The notes: generated by a model not told the origin, from the sequence alone. DNA of 40,547 nucleotides from Marinomonas aquimarina (GCF_900089755.1 NZ_FLOC01000024.1:1-40547), one strand, 5' to 3'. Shown: positions 27,196 through 36,783, counted from the first letter of the stretch. Program-made: numbers and translations.

Positions 27196-27217
27196 ATAGT
27201 TAATGAAAATTAACTAT
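27196..27217. repeat. Perfect 9-bp inverted repeat upstream of the kinase cassette
   Basis: ATAGTTAAT (27196-27204) and ATTAACTAT (27209-27217) are separated by GAAA. It lies 44 nt in front of the PAS kinase start on the minus strand and about 225 nt before gtsA. It may be a regulator-binding palindrome. There is no T-run for a terminator. The rest of 27153-27443 is AT-rich, must hold the gtsA promoter, and shows no gene. Confidence 0.7.
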
Positions 27218-27443
27218 GTGTGCAGAACTTTGCTGAAAGTTTTTGCTCCGGTAGGTGAGCGAATGGCGCAAACAGCCTCCGTGCAAGACTTTGATACATT
27301 TGGTTGCTCTACTTTACCACTGCCGTGCATAAGGTTTGCTACATTTGCTTTGTCTAGCTGAGCATTTTTTATGCGCTTGTTCTAGATTAATAACAACAAA
27401 CGTTAGTTACAGAGATCCATAACAATAAAAAGGGTTACTGACC

Positions 27444-28691
27444 ATGAAGAAAATTGCATTAGGTTTATCCAGTCTTGCCATTTCTGTGGCCGCAGCGACG
27501 GCACACGCAGGTGAAGTAGAAGTGCTACACTGGTGGACATCCGGTGGTGAAGCCGCTTCGATCAATGTTCTAAAAGACTTGATGACAGAAGAAGGCCACA
27601 CTTGGAAAGACTTCGCTGTTGCTGGTGGCGGCGGTGAATCTGCAATGACCGTGCTAAAATCTCGCGCCATCGCTGGTAACCCACCAGCAGCGGCTCAAAT
27701 CAAGGGCCCTACGATTCAAGAATGGGGTGACTTAGGTTTCCTAACCAACCTAGATGCTGTGGCTGAACAAGGCCAGTGGGACGTGGTACTTCCTCAAGTC
27801 GTCAGCGACGTGATGAAATACGATGGTCACTACGTCGCAGCGCCAGTTAACGTTCACCGCGTCAACTGGATGTGGGCCAACCCAGAAATCTTCAAAAAAG
27901 CCGGCGCTTCTATCCCAACCACTTGGGATCAGTTCTTCGAAGCCGCTGACAAAATCAAAGCCGCAGGTTTCACACCACTGGCACACGGTGGTCAAGCTTG
28001 GCAAGACGCCACTCTATTCGAAGCCATTGCCCTATCTAAAGGCTCGCAATTCTACAGCGCAGCATTTGTGGGTCTAGACGACGCGACACTGCGTGGTGAC
28101 GACATGATCGATGTCTTCAAAACCTTCAAGAAAACCCGTGACTACGTAGACTCTGGCTTCTCTGGCCGTGACTGGAACATTGCCACGTCGATGGTAATCA
28201 ACGGTGACGCGGCGATGCAAATCATGGGTGACTGGGCCAAAGGCGAGTTTACTGCAGCAGGCAAAAAAGCCGGCATCGATTACGTTTGTTACGCGGCACC
28301 AGGCACCAGTGGTCAGTTCACCTTTAACATCGACTCGCTCGCCATGTTCCAAGTGGACGATGAAAACGCTCAAGGCGCACAACAGGATCTGGCTAAGTTG
28401 ATGCTGGAACCAACGTTCCAAGAAACCTTCAACCTAAACAAAGGCTCGATCCCTGCTCGTCTAAACATGCCACGCGATAAGTTCGATACCTGTGCCCACG
28501 CCTCGATGGATGCCTTCCTAGCAGGCTCTTCAACTGGTGACCTAGTACCCAGTATGGCGCACGGCATGGCCGTTAGCTCAATGGTACAAGGCGCGATCTA
28601 CGATGTTGTAACGAACTTCTACAACAACGAGTCGATGACTGCTGAAGAAGCAGTAGATCGTCTAGCGCGTGCCATTAAGGCCAGCATGTAA
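27444..28691 (+). CDS. gtsA: Glucose ABC transporter, periplasmic binding protein
   Basis: A 415-residue extracellular solute-binding protein of family 1. A signal peptide ends near residue 22 (ATAHA-GE). The mature N-terminus [20 protein letters not shown], the segment [18 protein letters not shown] and [18 protein letters not shown] are nearly those of the Pseudomonas glucose-binding protein GltB/GtsA, so glucose (and perhaps mannose or related hexoses) is the likely ligand. First gene of the operon gtsABCD. Two Cys residues in the C-terminal half probably form a disulphide. The gene has AAAGGG as ribosome binding site. Confidence 0.93.
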   Translation: MKKIALGLSSLAISVAAATAHAGEVEVLHWWTSGGEAASINVLKDLMTEEGHTWKDFAVAGGGGESAMTVLKSRAIAGNPPAAAQIKGPTIQEWGDLGFLTNLDAVAEQGQWDVVLPQVVSDVMKYDGHYVAAPVNVHRVNWMWANPEIFKKAGASIPTTWDQFFEAADKIKAAGFTPLAHGGQAWQDATLFEAIALSKGSQFYSAAFVGLDDATLRGDDMIDVFKTFKKTRDYVDSGFSGRDWNIATSMVINGDAAMQIMGDWAKGEFTAAGKKAGIDYVCYAAPGTSGQFTFNIDSLAMFQVDDENAQGAQQDLAKLMLEPTFQETFNLNKGSIPARLNMPRDKFDTCAHASMDAFLAGSSTGDLVPSMAHGMAVSSMVQGAIYDVVTNFYNNESMTAEEAVDRLARAIKASM

Positions 28692-28707
28692 TACCCGTTA
28701 CCGTGCA

Positions 28708-28729
28708 AGGCCTACCTCTTGGTAGGCCT
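28708..28729 (+). repeat. Intergenic hairpin between gtsA and gtsB
   Basis: AGGCCTACC (28708-28716) and GGTAGGCCT (28721-28729) form a 9-bp stem with loop TCTT. What follows is pyrimidine-rich (CTTCTCTCC) but not a run of T. Such hairpins after a binding-protein gene commonly shield the upstream message or partly stop reading, so that the binding protein is made in excess over the permeases; this role is inferred. Confidence 0.7.
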
Positions 28730-28760
28730 CTTCTCTCCTCTAAAGTAGAAGCGCTCTAAT

Positions 28761-29690
28761 ATGAATAATAATGCCGCCAAAGCTGGGTCTGGAGCGACTC
28801 AAGCTGGTCGTCCTGCGCGCCTAAGTTTGGCCGATTGGATGCCCAAAATCGTCATGGCACCAACCGCTGTTGCAGCGATCGTGTGTATCTACGGCTATAT
28901 GATATGGACTGCCGTACTCTCTTTTACCAACTCTCGTATGCTGCCGACATATAACTTCGTTGGCCTCGATCAATACGAGCGTTTGTTTATGAACGACCGC
29001 TGGTTAGTGGCCCTCTCCAACTTGGGCGTGTTCGGCGGCTTATTCATCCTAACTTGTTTGTTCTTGGGCGTGATGCTGGCGATTTTCCTTGATCAGAAAA
29101 TTCGCGCCGAAGGGGCGATTCGTACCATTTACCTTTACCCAATGGCGATCTCATTCATCGTGACGGGTACCGCCTGGAAGTGGTTACTGAACCCAACCAA
29201 CGGTATCGAGAAGATGATGATCGAATTGGGCTTCGAAGATTTCCGTTTCAACTGGTTATCCGATCCAGATATGGTGGTGTACTGTTTGGTGATCGCGGCG
29301 GTATGGCAAGCATCTGGCTTCGTGATGGCATTATTCCTAGCAGGTCTTCGTGGCGTTGACAGCGAAATGATCAAAGCGGCTCAGCTTGACGGTGCAAGCA
29401 TCTTTACTACTTACCGTCGCATCATTTTGCCTTCCCTAAAACCGGTTTTCTTCAGTGCGTTGGTGATCCTATCGCACATTGCGATCAAGAGTTTCGACTT
29501 GGTAGCGGCCTTGACCAACGGTGGTCCAGGTTACTCATCCGATCTACCCGCAAACTTCATGTACGCACACGCCTTTACGCGTAGCCAGATCGGCCTAGGT
29601 GCCGCGTCTGCGATGGTGATGTTGGGCTGTGTATTAGCTATCTTGATCCCTTACTTGTACTCAGAATTACGAGGTGAGCGCCATGAGTAA
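28761..29690 (+). CDS. gtsB: Glucose ABC transporter, permease subunit 1
   Basis: A 309-residue inner-membrane permease of the MalF/UgpA type, with about six transmembrane helices after a short polar N-terminus. The EAA loop that contacts the ATPase is visible as MIKAAQLDGASIFTTYRRIILPSL. It forms the channel with GtsC. The GtsA-type partner gene sits 69 nt upstream, and the stop codon overlaps the gtsC start by 8 nt. Confidence 0.93.
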   Translation: MNNNAAKAGSGATQAGRPARLSLADWMPKIVMAPTAVAAIVCIYGYMIWTAVLSFTNSRMLPTYNFVGLDQYERLFMNDRWLVALSNLGVFGGLFILTCLFLGVMLAIFLDQKIRAEGAIRTIYLYPMAISFIVTGTAWKWLLNPTNGIEKMMIELGFEDFRFNWLSDPDMVVYCLVIAAVWQASGFVMALFLAGLRGVDSEMIKAAQLDGASIFTTYRRIILPSLKPVFFSALVILSHIAIKSFDLVAALTNGGPGYSSDLPANFMYAHAFTRSQIGLGAASAMVMLGCVLAILIPYLYSELRGERHE

Positions 29691-30564
29691 TGCAGCAAAA
29701 CGCCAAACCTCAACCCTAGATAAAGTGTTACGCGTGGTGCTGTACGCAGCGCTGCTTGCTATGGCCGCCGTGTACTTGGCGCCCTTTATCGTAATGTTGC
29801 TCACCTCTTTAAAAGACGTGGAAGAAATCCGTTCCGGTACGCTGCTATCGTTACCGGGTTCATTGAATTTTGATGCTTGGTCAAAAGCATGGAGCGGTGC
29901 CTGTACTGGTAGCCAATGTGAAGGCATGGCGCCATACTTCTTGAACTCATTCCAGATCGTTCTCCCTGCCGTAGCCATCTCAACTTTGTTGGGTGCACTG
30001 AACGGTTACGTGATTTCCCACTGGAAATTTAAGGGCAGTGATGTGTTCTTCGCGGCACTGCTAGTGGGCTGTTTCATCCCATTCCAAGTCATCCTATTGC
30101 CGATGGCCCGTACACTGGGTTGGTTGGGGATTGCTAACACCACCACAGGCTTGGTGATGGTGCACGTGGTCTACGGTGTGGCGTTCACCACGCTGTTCTT
30201 CCGTAACTTCTACCAGTCTATCCCTGTAGAGCTAGTGAAAGCAGCACGCCTAGACGGCGCCGGCTTCTTCACCATCTTCTACCGTATTATCTTGCCGGTC
30301 TCGACACCCATCATCGTCGTAACGGTTATTTGGCAGTTCACGCAAATTTGGAACGATTTCCTATTTGGCGTGGCATTCTCTGGCTTCGACACACAACCTG
30401 TGACGGTAGCTCTTAACAACCTAGTCAACACCAGCTTCGGTGGTAAGGAATACAACGTCGATATGGCTGCCGCCATCATCGCCGCCCTACCCACGCTTGT
30501 GGTGTACATCTTAGCGGGCAAGTACTTCGTGCGCGGCCTAACCGCTGGTGCGGTGAAAGGCTAA
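29683..30564 (+). CDS. gtsC: Glucose ABC transporter, permease subunit 2
   Basis: A 293-residue MalG/UgpE-type permease with six predicted helices. The EAA loop is VKAARLDGAGFFTIFYRIILP. ATG at 29683 has GAGGTGA at 29670-29676 with 6-nt spacing and is preferred over the in-frame GTG at 29674. The start overlaps the end of gtsB (ATGAGTAA), so translation is coupled. A loop with two Cys (ACTGSQCEG) between the first two helices, facing the periplasm, is a small peculiarity. Confidence 0.93.
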   Translation: MSNAAKRQTSTLDKVLRVVLYAALLAMAAVYLAPFIVMLLTSLKDVEEIRSGTLLSLPGSLNFDAWSKAWSGACTGSQCEGMAPYFLNSFQIVLPAVAISTLLGALNGYVISHWKFKGSDVFFAALLVGCFIPFQVILLPMARTLGWLGIANTTTGLVMVHVVYGVAFTTLFFRNFYQSIPVELVKAARLDGAGFFTIFYRIILPVSTPIIVVTVIWQFTQIWNDFLFGVAFSGFDTQPVTVALNNLVNTSFGGKEYNVDMAAAIIAALPTLVVYILAGKYFVRGLTAGAVKG

Positions 30565-30642
30565 GGCTTAAAGGTTTATTTAATAAGGTTGACGGCCAGC
30601 GACGACATCCGCTGGCCAGTGAAAGAATTTGGAGAAAGAATC

Positions 30643-31752
30643 ATGGCAAGTTTAACGATTGATAATGTAAAAAAGCGCTACGGCCAAACAGAAATCCTAA
30701 AAGGTATCGACATCTCGATTGAAGCCGGTGAATTCCTAATCCTTGTCGGTCCATCAGGTTGCGGTAAATCGACGCTGATGAACTCGATTGCCGGTCTTGA
30801 AGACGTGTCTGAAGGTCGCATCCTAATCGGTGATAACGACGTCACCTACGCCAGCCCAAAAGACCGTGACATCGCCATGGTGTTCCAGTCTTACGCCCTG
30901 TACCCAAACATGACGGTGGCCGAGAACATCTCGTTTGGTTTGGAGATGCGTAAGGTGCCAAAAGCCGAGCGTGAAGCGGAAGTTCAGCGTGTAGCGGACA
31001 TGCTACAAATCGGTCATTTGCTAAAGCGTAAACCAGGGCAACTGTCTGGTGGTCAACGTCAGCGTGTGGCCATGGGTCGCGCCTTAGCACGCCGTCCTAA
31101 GATGTACCTATTCGATGAGCCGTTATCCAACCTGGATGCCAAGCTTCGCGTGGAAATGCGTACAGAAATCAAAAAGTTACACCAAAAACTGGGCACCACC
31201 ATCGTCTACGTTACCCACGATCAGATCGAAGCCATGACTTTGGCCGATCGCATCGCGGTGATGAAAGACGGGGAAGTACAGCAGCTGGGCACGCCGCAGG
31301 AAATCTACGACAACCCAACTAACTTATTCGTTGCAGGTTTCATGGGCTCACCGGCAATGAACTTTATTCCTGCAAAAGTGGTGGAGCAAAATGGTTCGTA
31401 CGCTCTGGAACTGCAAGCCAGTAAACCAACGGTTGTACCGTTCCCGAAACCAGAAAGCTTAAAAGCCTATGCGGGTAAAGAAATTCTATTGGGTCTGCGT
31501 CCTGAAATGATCACCGAACCTCAGCCACATAAAGAAGGCAAAGAGTTCGTCGTGACCGCCGATATTGACGTCGAGGTGACGGAACCAATGGGGGCCGACA
31601 CCATGGTACTGACGCGCATTTCCGAGGCTGAAGTGAACTGTCGCTGCAACCCTGCTTACCCCGCCAAAGCGGACGAAACCATTGCCATGATGTTTGATAC
31701 GTCAAAAGCCGTTGCCTTTGATAAAGACTCTGGAAAACGTATCGACAACTAA
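30643..31752 (+). CDS. gtsD: Glucose ABC transporter, ATPase subunit
   Basis: A 369-residue MalK/UgpC-type ATPase. Walker A GPSGCGKST is at residues 36-44, the Q-loop in VFQSYALYPN, signature LSGGQRQR, Walker B MYLFDEPLSNLD, and a C-terminal OB-fold regulatory domain from about 240 (GLRPEMI motif). It powers uptake by GtsABC. The frame is open back to 30589, but ATG 30643 with GGAGAA at 30631-30636 gives the standard N-terminus MASLTIDNV. A terminator follows, so the operon ends here; no oprB porin or glucose catabolic gene follows in this window. Confidence 0.94.
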   Translation: MASLTIDNVKKRYGQTEILKGIDISIEAGEFLILVGPSGCGKSTLMNSIAGLEDVSEGRILIGDNDVTYASPKDRDIAMVFQSYALYPNMTVAENISFGLEMRKVPKAEREAEVQRVADMLQIGHLLKRKPGQLSGGQRQRVAMGRALARRPKMYLFDEPLSNLDAKLRVEMRTEIKKLHQKLGTTIVYVTHDQIEAMTLADRIAVMKDGEVQQLGTPQEIYDNPTNLFVAGFMGSPAMNFIPAKVVEQNGSYALELQASKPTVVPFPKPESLKAYAGKEILLGLRPEMITEPQPHKEGKEFVVTADIDVEVTEPMGADTMVLTRISEAEVNCRCNPAYPAKADETIAMMFDTSKAVAFDKDSGKRIDN

Positions 31753-31781
31753 CGTTTAGCCGTTATTTCGGTAGCTTTTAC

Positions 31782-31807
31782 GCCGGCCTTTGGGTCGGCA
31801 TTTTTTT
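31782..31807 (+). terminator. Intrinsic terminator of the gtsABCD operon
   Basis: GCCGGCC (31782-31788) pairs with GGTCGGC (31793-31799), with one G-T pair and loop TTTG, followed by A and seven T (31801-31807). It lies 30 nt after the gtsD stop. Confidence 0.9.
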
Positions 31808-31956
31808 GCCTATTGTCTGAACAAAAGGTCAGATTTAGCCTCGAAGTTAGGCTCTGCTTGGGGTACATTGTTTAACAAGTGAGCACTCGTCTCACACTGG
31901 AGCCATGAAGCCTGGCTTCTCTGAATGCACTCGATTTCACAAAGAAGGACAACGAA

Positions 31957-33576
31957 ATGAACGCAAATCGCTTGATCGCCCAATGTGCACTGTCGGGTGT
32001 AGTGATCGCCTTAGCAGGCTGTGCCAGTGTCAGCAGTACAGATAACGCGCAAAGCACAGCGATGTGGCAAGCCGGTAAGGAATATCAACTGACCATTTTG
32101 CACACCAATGACCACCACGGTCGTTTCTGGCAAAACCGCCATGGTGAGTACGGCATGGCCGCTCGTAAAACCCTGATCGACAATATTCGTGAACAAGTGC
32201 TGCTTGAAGAGGGTCATACCCTGCTGCTCTCCGGTGGCGATATCAATACCGGCGTCCCTGAGTCCGATTTGCAAGATGCTGAGCCAGATTTCAAAGGCAT
32301 GAAGCTGCTGCAATACGATGCCATGGCGTTAGGGAATCACGAGTTTGATAACCCGATTGAAGTATTGAGGCAGCAACATGAGTGGGCAGGCTTCCCCTTC
32401 TTATCCGCTAACATCATCGATAATAACACCGGTCAGCCGCTGTTTGAGGCCTACAAAATTTTCACCGTCGATGACCTTCGTATTGCGGTCGTCGGCTTGA
32501 CCACGGATGACACGGCGAAGATCGGTAACCCTGAGTTCTTAGGCGGCCTCACCATCCAATCCCCCATTGAAGTGGCGCAGGATTTGATCCCTGTGCTGAA
32601 ACAGAAAGCCGACCTGATCGTCGCGCTTACCCATATGGGCCATTACGACGATGCGAATCATGGCGGTAATGCGCCAGGGGACGTCACCCTTGCTCGTACC
32701 GTGCCCGGCATTGATGTCATTGTCGGCGGGCACTCGCAAGACCCTTTGTTTGAACCCGATGTGCAAAGTGGCACCCTGATCCTACAGGCGGATGAGTGGG
32801 GTAAATACGTGGGTCGTTTAGACATGACCATCAAGGACGGCCAAATCGTCGCGTCCGACTATGCGCTCATCCCCGTCAATCTGAAGAAAAAAGTGACGCA
32901 AGCGGACGGTTCCAGCACACGGGTCTTTATCGATCAAGAAATTGCCCAAGACCCAAGCATGTTGGCCATGCTGCAACCCTACCAAAACATCGGCCAAGAT
33001 AAACTCAATGTCGAAATCGGCTTCAGTGATGGACCCTTTATAGGCGATCGCAACACGGTCCGCGCCCAAGAAACCAACCTAGGCAACCTGATCACCTCGG
33101 CCATGATGAAAAAGGTACATGCGGATGTGGCCGTGATGAACTCAGGCGGTATTCGCGATGGCATCTCAGCAGGCCAAATCACCTACAAGTCCGTCTTGCT
33201 GGTGCAACCGTTTGCCAATGCTCTGTCGTACGTGGATCTCACTGGCGCTGAGTTGGCTGAGTACTTGTCAGCGGTGGTGGGAAAAGAAGCGGGCACTGGG
33301 GCGTTTGCGCAAACCCGTGGCGTGTCATTAGTCATGCAAGATGGTAAAGCCACCCATATCAAAGTGGGCGGCAAAGCCTTAGCAGCAGACAAAACCTACC
33401 GTATCGCTATGAACAGCTACACCGCCAGCGGTGGCGATGGCTACCCGAAAGTAAGCGGTCATAAAAACTACGTCAATACCGGCTACGTGGATGCGGACGT
33501 GTTAGTGGAGTACATCAAAGACTACTCGCCTATTCTGATCAGCAACTTCAAGCCCACTGGCGCCGTGATTCGCTAA
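31957..33576 (+). CDS. Lipoprotein 5'-nucleotidase, UshA/NutA-like
   Basis: A 539-residue enzyme. It starts with a lipoprotein signal whose lipobox is LAGC at 19-22, and Ala at +2 predicts outer-membrane anchoring. The metallophosphatase domain holds HTNDHHGRF, GGDINTG, GNHEFD and GGHSQDPLF; the C-terminal substrate domain holds MNSGGIRD and SGGDGYP. This is the pattern of UshA and of the lipoprotein NutA of Vibrio. It dephosphorylates extracellular nucleotides so the nucleosides can be taken up. No signs of damage. It stands alone between two terminators. Confidence 0.92.
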   Translation: MNANRLIAQCALSGVVIALAGCASVSSTDNAQSTAMWQAGKEYQLTILHTNDHHGRFWQNRHGEYGMAARKTLIDNIREQVLLEEGHTLLLSGGDINTGVPESDLQDAEPDFKGMKLLQYDAMALGNHEFDNPIEVLRQQHEWAGFPFLSANIIDNNTGQPLFEAYKIFTVDDLRIAVVGLTTDDTAKIGNPEFLGGLTIQSPIEVAQDLIPVLKQKADLIVALTHMGHYDDANHGGNAPGDVTLARTVPGIDVIVGGHSQDPLFEPDVQSGTLILQADEWGKYVGRLDMTIKDGQIVASDYALIPVNLKKKVTQADGSSTRVFIDQEIAQDPSMLAMLQPYQNIGQDKLNVEIGFSDGPFIGDRNTVRAQETNLGNLITSAMMKKVHADVAVMNSGGIRDGISAGQITYKSVLLVQPFANALSYVDLTGAELAEYLSAVVGKEAGTGAFAQTRGVSLVMQDGKATHIKVGGKALAADKTYRIAMNSYTASGGDGYPKVSGHKNYVNTGYVDADVLVEYIKDYSPILISNFKPTGAVIR

Positions 33577-33598
33577 GCCGTTAGCGTCCTCCAATAAC

Positions 33599-33627
33599 AT
33601 GCCAAAGGGGCTGCCCCTTTGGCATTT
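33599..33627 (+). terminator. Strong hairpin, probable terminator of the 5'-nucleotidase gene
   Basis: ATGCCAAAGGG (33599-33609) pairs with CCCTTTGGCAT (33615-33625) around GCTGC, followed by TTGTT. The stem is perfect over 11 bp; the T-run is short. Confidence 0.75.
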
Positions 33628-33724
33628 GTTGATCCATATCTCATTCTTATATATTTAGCACTTTCTAATGTTAAAAACCTTTCTATACTAAGCCTATCAA
33701 ACAAGCTTGTATGAGGATGGCGTT

Positions 33725-33916
33725 ATGAAAGCAAATGTAGGCGGGATAGATAAGATCTTACGAATTGTCATCGGTGTGCTGCTAATCGCTCTGGCACTCT
33801 TTGGCGTCATTGGCGCATGGGGTTACATCGGCATCGTGCCGTTGGCGACTGGGGTGTTTAATTTCTGTGGCTTGTACGCCCTACTTGGCATCAATACCTG
33901 CAAAATGAAAAAGTAG
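33725..33916 (+). CDS. DUF2892 (YgaP-like) small inner-membrane protein
   Basis: A 63-residue protein with two hydrophobic helices (about 12-32 and 34-52) and the family pattern KANVGGIDKILRIVIGVLLI followed by GIVPLATGVFNFCGLYALLGINT and a C-terminal Cys-Lys pair. Homologous domains form the membrane part of the rhodanese YgaP; stand-alone copies are common and of unknown function. The start is ATG 33725 with GAGG eight nt upstream; an in-frame TTG at 33707 is ignored. A bidirectional terminator follows at once. Confidence 0.85.
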   Translation: MKANVGGIDKILRIVIGVLLIALALFGVIGAWGYIGIVPLATGVFNFCGLYALLGINTCKMKK

Positions 33917-33934
33917 CAATAAGCACCAGTGCAT

Positions 33935-33963
33935 AAAAAGGGAGCGACGTTCGCTCCCTTTTT
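33935..33963. terminator. Bidirectional intrinsic terminator between DUF2892 gene and rph
   Basis: AAAAAGGGAGCGA (33935-33947) and TCGCTCCCTTTTT (33951-33963) form a perfect 13-bp stem around CGT, with five T at either end. It serves the plus-strand DUF2892 gene and the minus-strand rph gene (stop at 33984). Confidence 0.93.
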
Positions 33964-33983
33964 AGTCTCTACCGAGTGATAGA

Positions 33984-34706
33984 TTAAGCGTCTTGGAACA
34001 AGGCTTCGCGCTGCATTTCCATGATTTCGTTGATGCCTTTGCGTGCCACGGCTAGCATTCCCATCATGTGCTCATCACTGAACGCTTCGCCTTCAGCGGT
34101 GCCTTGGATCTCGATAAAGCCGCCTTTATCGTTCATGATCACGTTCATATCGGTTTCCGCGCTAGAGTCTTCTGGGTAATCCAAATCCAATACGGGTGTA
34201 CCTTGGTAAACGCCCACAGAGATCGCCGCGATTTGCGATACAATTGGGTTTTCTTTGACTTTTTTGTTCGCGACCAGTGTTTTCATCGCATCCGCTAGCG
34301 CCACAAAACCACCAGAAATCGACGCCGTACGGGTGCCGCCGTCCGCTTGAATCACATCACAGTCAATCGTGATGGTGTACTCACCCAGCTTGCTTAGGTC
34401 TACCGCAGCACGCAGTGAACGGCCGATCAGACGTTGGATTTCCACGGTACGACCCGTTTGCTTACCACGTGCCGCTTCACGGTCCACTCGGCTGTGAGTC
34501 GAACGTGGTAACATGCCGTATTCTGCAGTGATCCAACCTTGGCCTTTACCTTTCAAGAAACGTGGTACGCCTTGCACAACCGTTGCGGTACAAATCACCT
34601 TGGTATCACCGCATTCCACTAATACGGAACCTTCCGCGTGCTTTGTAAAGTTACGCGTAAACTTCATTGAACGTAATTGATCTGCTGCTCTACCGCTTGG
34701 ACGCAT
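33984..34706 (-). CDS. rph: Ribonuclease PH
   Basis: A 240-residue phosphorolytic 3'-5' exoribonuclease that trims tRNA 3' ends. The sequence begins [12 protein letters not shown] and shows [36 protein letters not shown] and [18 protein letters not shown], all conserved in RNase PH. The frame is open to 34760, but ATG 34704-34706 is the standard start of the family, with GAG seven nt upstream. Divergent from yicC with 133 nt between, the usual rph-yicC arrangement of gammaproteobacteria. Confidence 0.96.
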   Translation of the reverse strand: MRPSGRAADQLRSMKFTRNFTKHAEGSVLVECGDTKVICTATVVQGVPRFLKGKGQGWITAEYGMLPRSTHSRVDREAARGKQTGRTVEIQRLIGRSLRAAVDLSKLGEYTITIDCDVIQADGGTRTASISGGFVALADAMKTLVANKKVKENPIVSQIAAISVGVYQGTPVLDLDYPEDSSAETDMNVIMNDKGGFIEIQGTAEGEAFSDEHMMGMLAVARKGINEIMEMQREALFQDA

Positions 34707-34839
34707 AAAAGTCTCACTGTTATTCGTTTCTAAAGGGGGGATTATAACGAACCTTAGCAAAAATGACTGCCCATCCTGACGGGAAAGTCAGACTTAGGTT
34801 ACACTAGCTGCATCTTTTATTTAGCTGCTAGGAATTGAT

Positions 34840-35706
34840 ATGACTGCAAGCATGACCGCTTTTTCGCGCCAAGAAGCCGTATACGACTGGGGCACCATCA
34901 GCTGGGAAATCCGCTCAGTAAACCAACGTTACCTAGAGCCACACTTCCGCCTGCCGGAGCAATTCCGTGAGTTGGAATTCGGCTTCCGCGACAGCCTACG
35001 TAAAAAGCTCAACCGCGGTAAAGTAGAATGCCAGCTACGTTTCTACGCAGAAGACACGGCCGCGAAAGGCCTCAATATCAATGCAGAAAACGCCCAAGCA
35101 CTGGCCAACGCGGTGAAAGAGCTGGGCACTTGGTTTGATGGCATCAAAACACCGTCACCACTGCAAATCCTACAATGGCCTGGCATCCTAAGCGATGAAA
35201 GCGCCGATGCAGACGAAATGAAAAAAGCCGTGATTGCTTTGTTTAACAAAGCCTTAGACGACATGATCAGCCTACGTCAGCGTGAGGGCGAGCAGCTTAA
35301 CGCCATCATCGAAGATCGTCTTGATAGCATTGATGCCATCGTCGCCGATGTGAAAGACAAGCTACCGACCATCATCGCTGCCCAAAAACAAAACCTACAA
35401 GATAAGCTAGAAGCCGCCAAAGTTGACCTCGACCCAATGCGCGTCGAAGCGGAAATCGTCATTCTGGCACAAAAAGCCGACGTCGCCGAAGAAGTGGATC
35501 GCCTAGCGACACACACCAAAGAAGTGCGCCGTCAGCTCAAAGAAAAAGGCCCCATCGGCCGCCGCCTAGACTTTCTAATGCAAGAGCTCAACCGCGAAGC
35601 GAATACGCTATCTTCTAAATCGATTGTGGTTGAGACGACCAATAGCGCGGTGGAATTGAAAGTCTTGATTGAGCAAATGCGCGAGCAGATTCAAAACATC
35701 GAATAG
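34840..35706 (+). CDS. yicC: YicC-family endoribonuclease
   Basis: A 288-residue protein of the YicC family with the typical opening SMTAFSRQE, the segment EIRSVNQRYLEPHFRLPE near 28-45 and the C-terminal HTKEVRRQLKEKGPIGRRLDF and MQELNREANTLSSKS. YicC proteins are endoribonucleases; E. coli YicC takes part in decay of the small RNA RyhB. In many relatives gmk and rpoZ follow; here an accessory region begins instead. A hairpin closes the transcript. Confidence 0.95.
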   Translation: MTASMTAFSRQEAVYDWGTISWEIRSVNQRYLEPHFRLPEQFRELEFGFRDSLRKKLNRGKVECQLRFYAEDTAAKGLNINAENAQALANAVKELGTWFDGIKTPSPLQILQWPGILSDESADADEMKKAVIALFNKALDDMISLRQREGEQLNAIIEDRLDSIDAIVADVKDKLPTIIAAQKQNLQDKLEAAKVDLDPMRVEAEIVILAQKADVAEEVDRLATHTKEVRRQLKEKGPIGRRLDFLMQELNREANTLSSKSIVVETTNSAVELKVLIEQMREQIQNIE

Positions 35707-35714
35707 TTTCGATT

Positions 35715-35745
35715 GGTAAGTGGGTAGCGATGCTATCCACTTACC
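35715..35745. terminator. Hairpin between convergent yicC and SEC-C gene
   Basis: GGTAAGTGGGTAGC (35715-35728) pairs with GCTATCCACTTACC (35732-35745) over 14 bp with one G-T pair and loop GAT. It has no T-run on either strand, so it may be a terminator that needs help, or a boundary hairpin. It lies between two genes that read toward each other. Confidence 0.6.
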
Positions 35746-35760
35746 CGCAATCATCACTTT

Positions 35761-36765
35761 CTATGTGCTAATGGTGAATTGGAAGGTTTGCTTTAACAAA
35801 GGCTGCACCTGCACTACTCTGACGACGGGTTCAGCGTTTATATAACGTCTTGGGTCAATGGTCACAAATCCCCAAAACTGCAAAAATCGCTCAATAAATC
35901 GAGATTCGATGAGCATGCTTAAGTTTCTTTCTGGCGAGAAGTAATCATCCGTAGGGAATACCAGCAATAAATCTGGGAAAGCTGTCATCACCTCTTTAAT
36001 AAGCTGCTCCATGCCGTTGTGGCTTTGAATGCGCCACAACATAAACAGCCAAAAGGTTCGCAAGTCGACATCAAACTCAAAACCGTCCAAATAGCCCCAG
36101 TTATATTTGCTGATGGCGGCTTCTAACATAGGTTTAAAAAATGCTTGTATACCTAACGCCCGATACCGTTTTTGCGCTGATTTTTTAACATGGTAGCGAC
36201 CACTGTGCCGATAAATAATGCCGCTAATTTCGGCAAGCACTCGGGTGTAGTGCAAGGCATTAAACTTGTCTTCATTACTGCCCGTAAACTCGCTGATGCT
36301 GATATCACGTTCGAATTGAGCAACGGCAAACTCAGGCAATAACTCACTGGCGTGTTTGACTAGTTTAGTCGGTAAGTTGCCTTTACTTGTGGCTTTGAGG
36401 GAGCCTTCTTGCGCCATAGCTTCATCAAGAATGAGGGCTAAATAGCGCATCACAGGGCTTGCAGAAAGAGAGTCGGGGGTGCTGATTGTCACCCACTGTA
36501 ATTCATCAAAAGGCGCATAAAGCCAATTGGCCATTTGCGTTGGCGTCACGCCACAAAAGTCGGGATGAGGTTGATTATTGCGATCTTGCACTTTATGCTG
36601 CAAGACTGCGTTGATTTCATCAAGGCTCAAATTTGGGTTCATTGCCAACATAGCTTCAACATCATCGAAAACTTGGGCATGTTGCTTGGAAACGCTACTC
36701 ATACAACAACGTTTAAATTTTTTACCACTGCCACAATGGCAAGGATCGTTACGACCGAGCTTCAT
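35761..36765 (-). CDS. SEC-C motif protein, third gene of the hipBA operon
   Basis: A 334-residue protein. Residues 4-22 form a SEC-C zinc-binding motif (GRNDPCHCGSGKKFKRCC), like the metal-binding tail of SecA. The rest (about 25-334) is not recognised: mostly helical, with aromatic-rich stretches such as DFCGVTPTQMANWLYAPFDE, and no transmembrane segment. SEC-C motifs are thought to bind ribosomes or partner proteins in some families. The gene starts 18 nt after the hipA stop with its own GAAGGGA ribosome binding site and no terminator between, so it should be co-transcribed with hipBA. Function unknown; a role in the toxin-antitoxin system is inference from position. Confidence 0.85.
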   Translation of the reverse strand: MKLGRNDPCHCGSGKKFKRCCMSSVSKQHAQVFDDVEAMLAMNPNLSLDEINAVLQHKVQDRNNQPHPDFCGVTPTQMANWLYAPFDELQWVTISTPDSLSASPVMRYLALILDEAMAQEGSLKATSKGNLPTKLVKHASELLPEFAVAQFERDISISEFTGSNEDKFNALHYTRVLAEISGIIYRHSGRYHVKKSAQKRYRALGIQAFFKPMLEAAISKYNWGYLDGFEFDVDLRTFWLFMLWRIQSHNGMEQLIKEVMTAFPDLLLVFPTDDYFSPERNLSMLIESRFIERFLQFWGFVTIDPRRYINAEPVVRVVQVQPLLKQTFQFTIST

Positions 36766-36783
36766 TGTTGTCCCTTCTTATTG

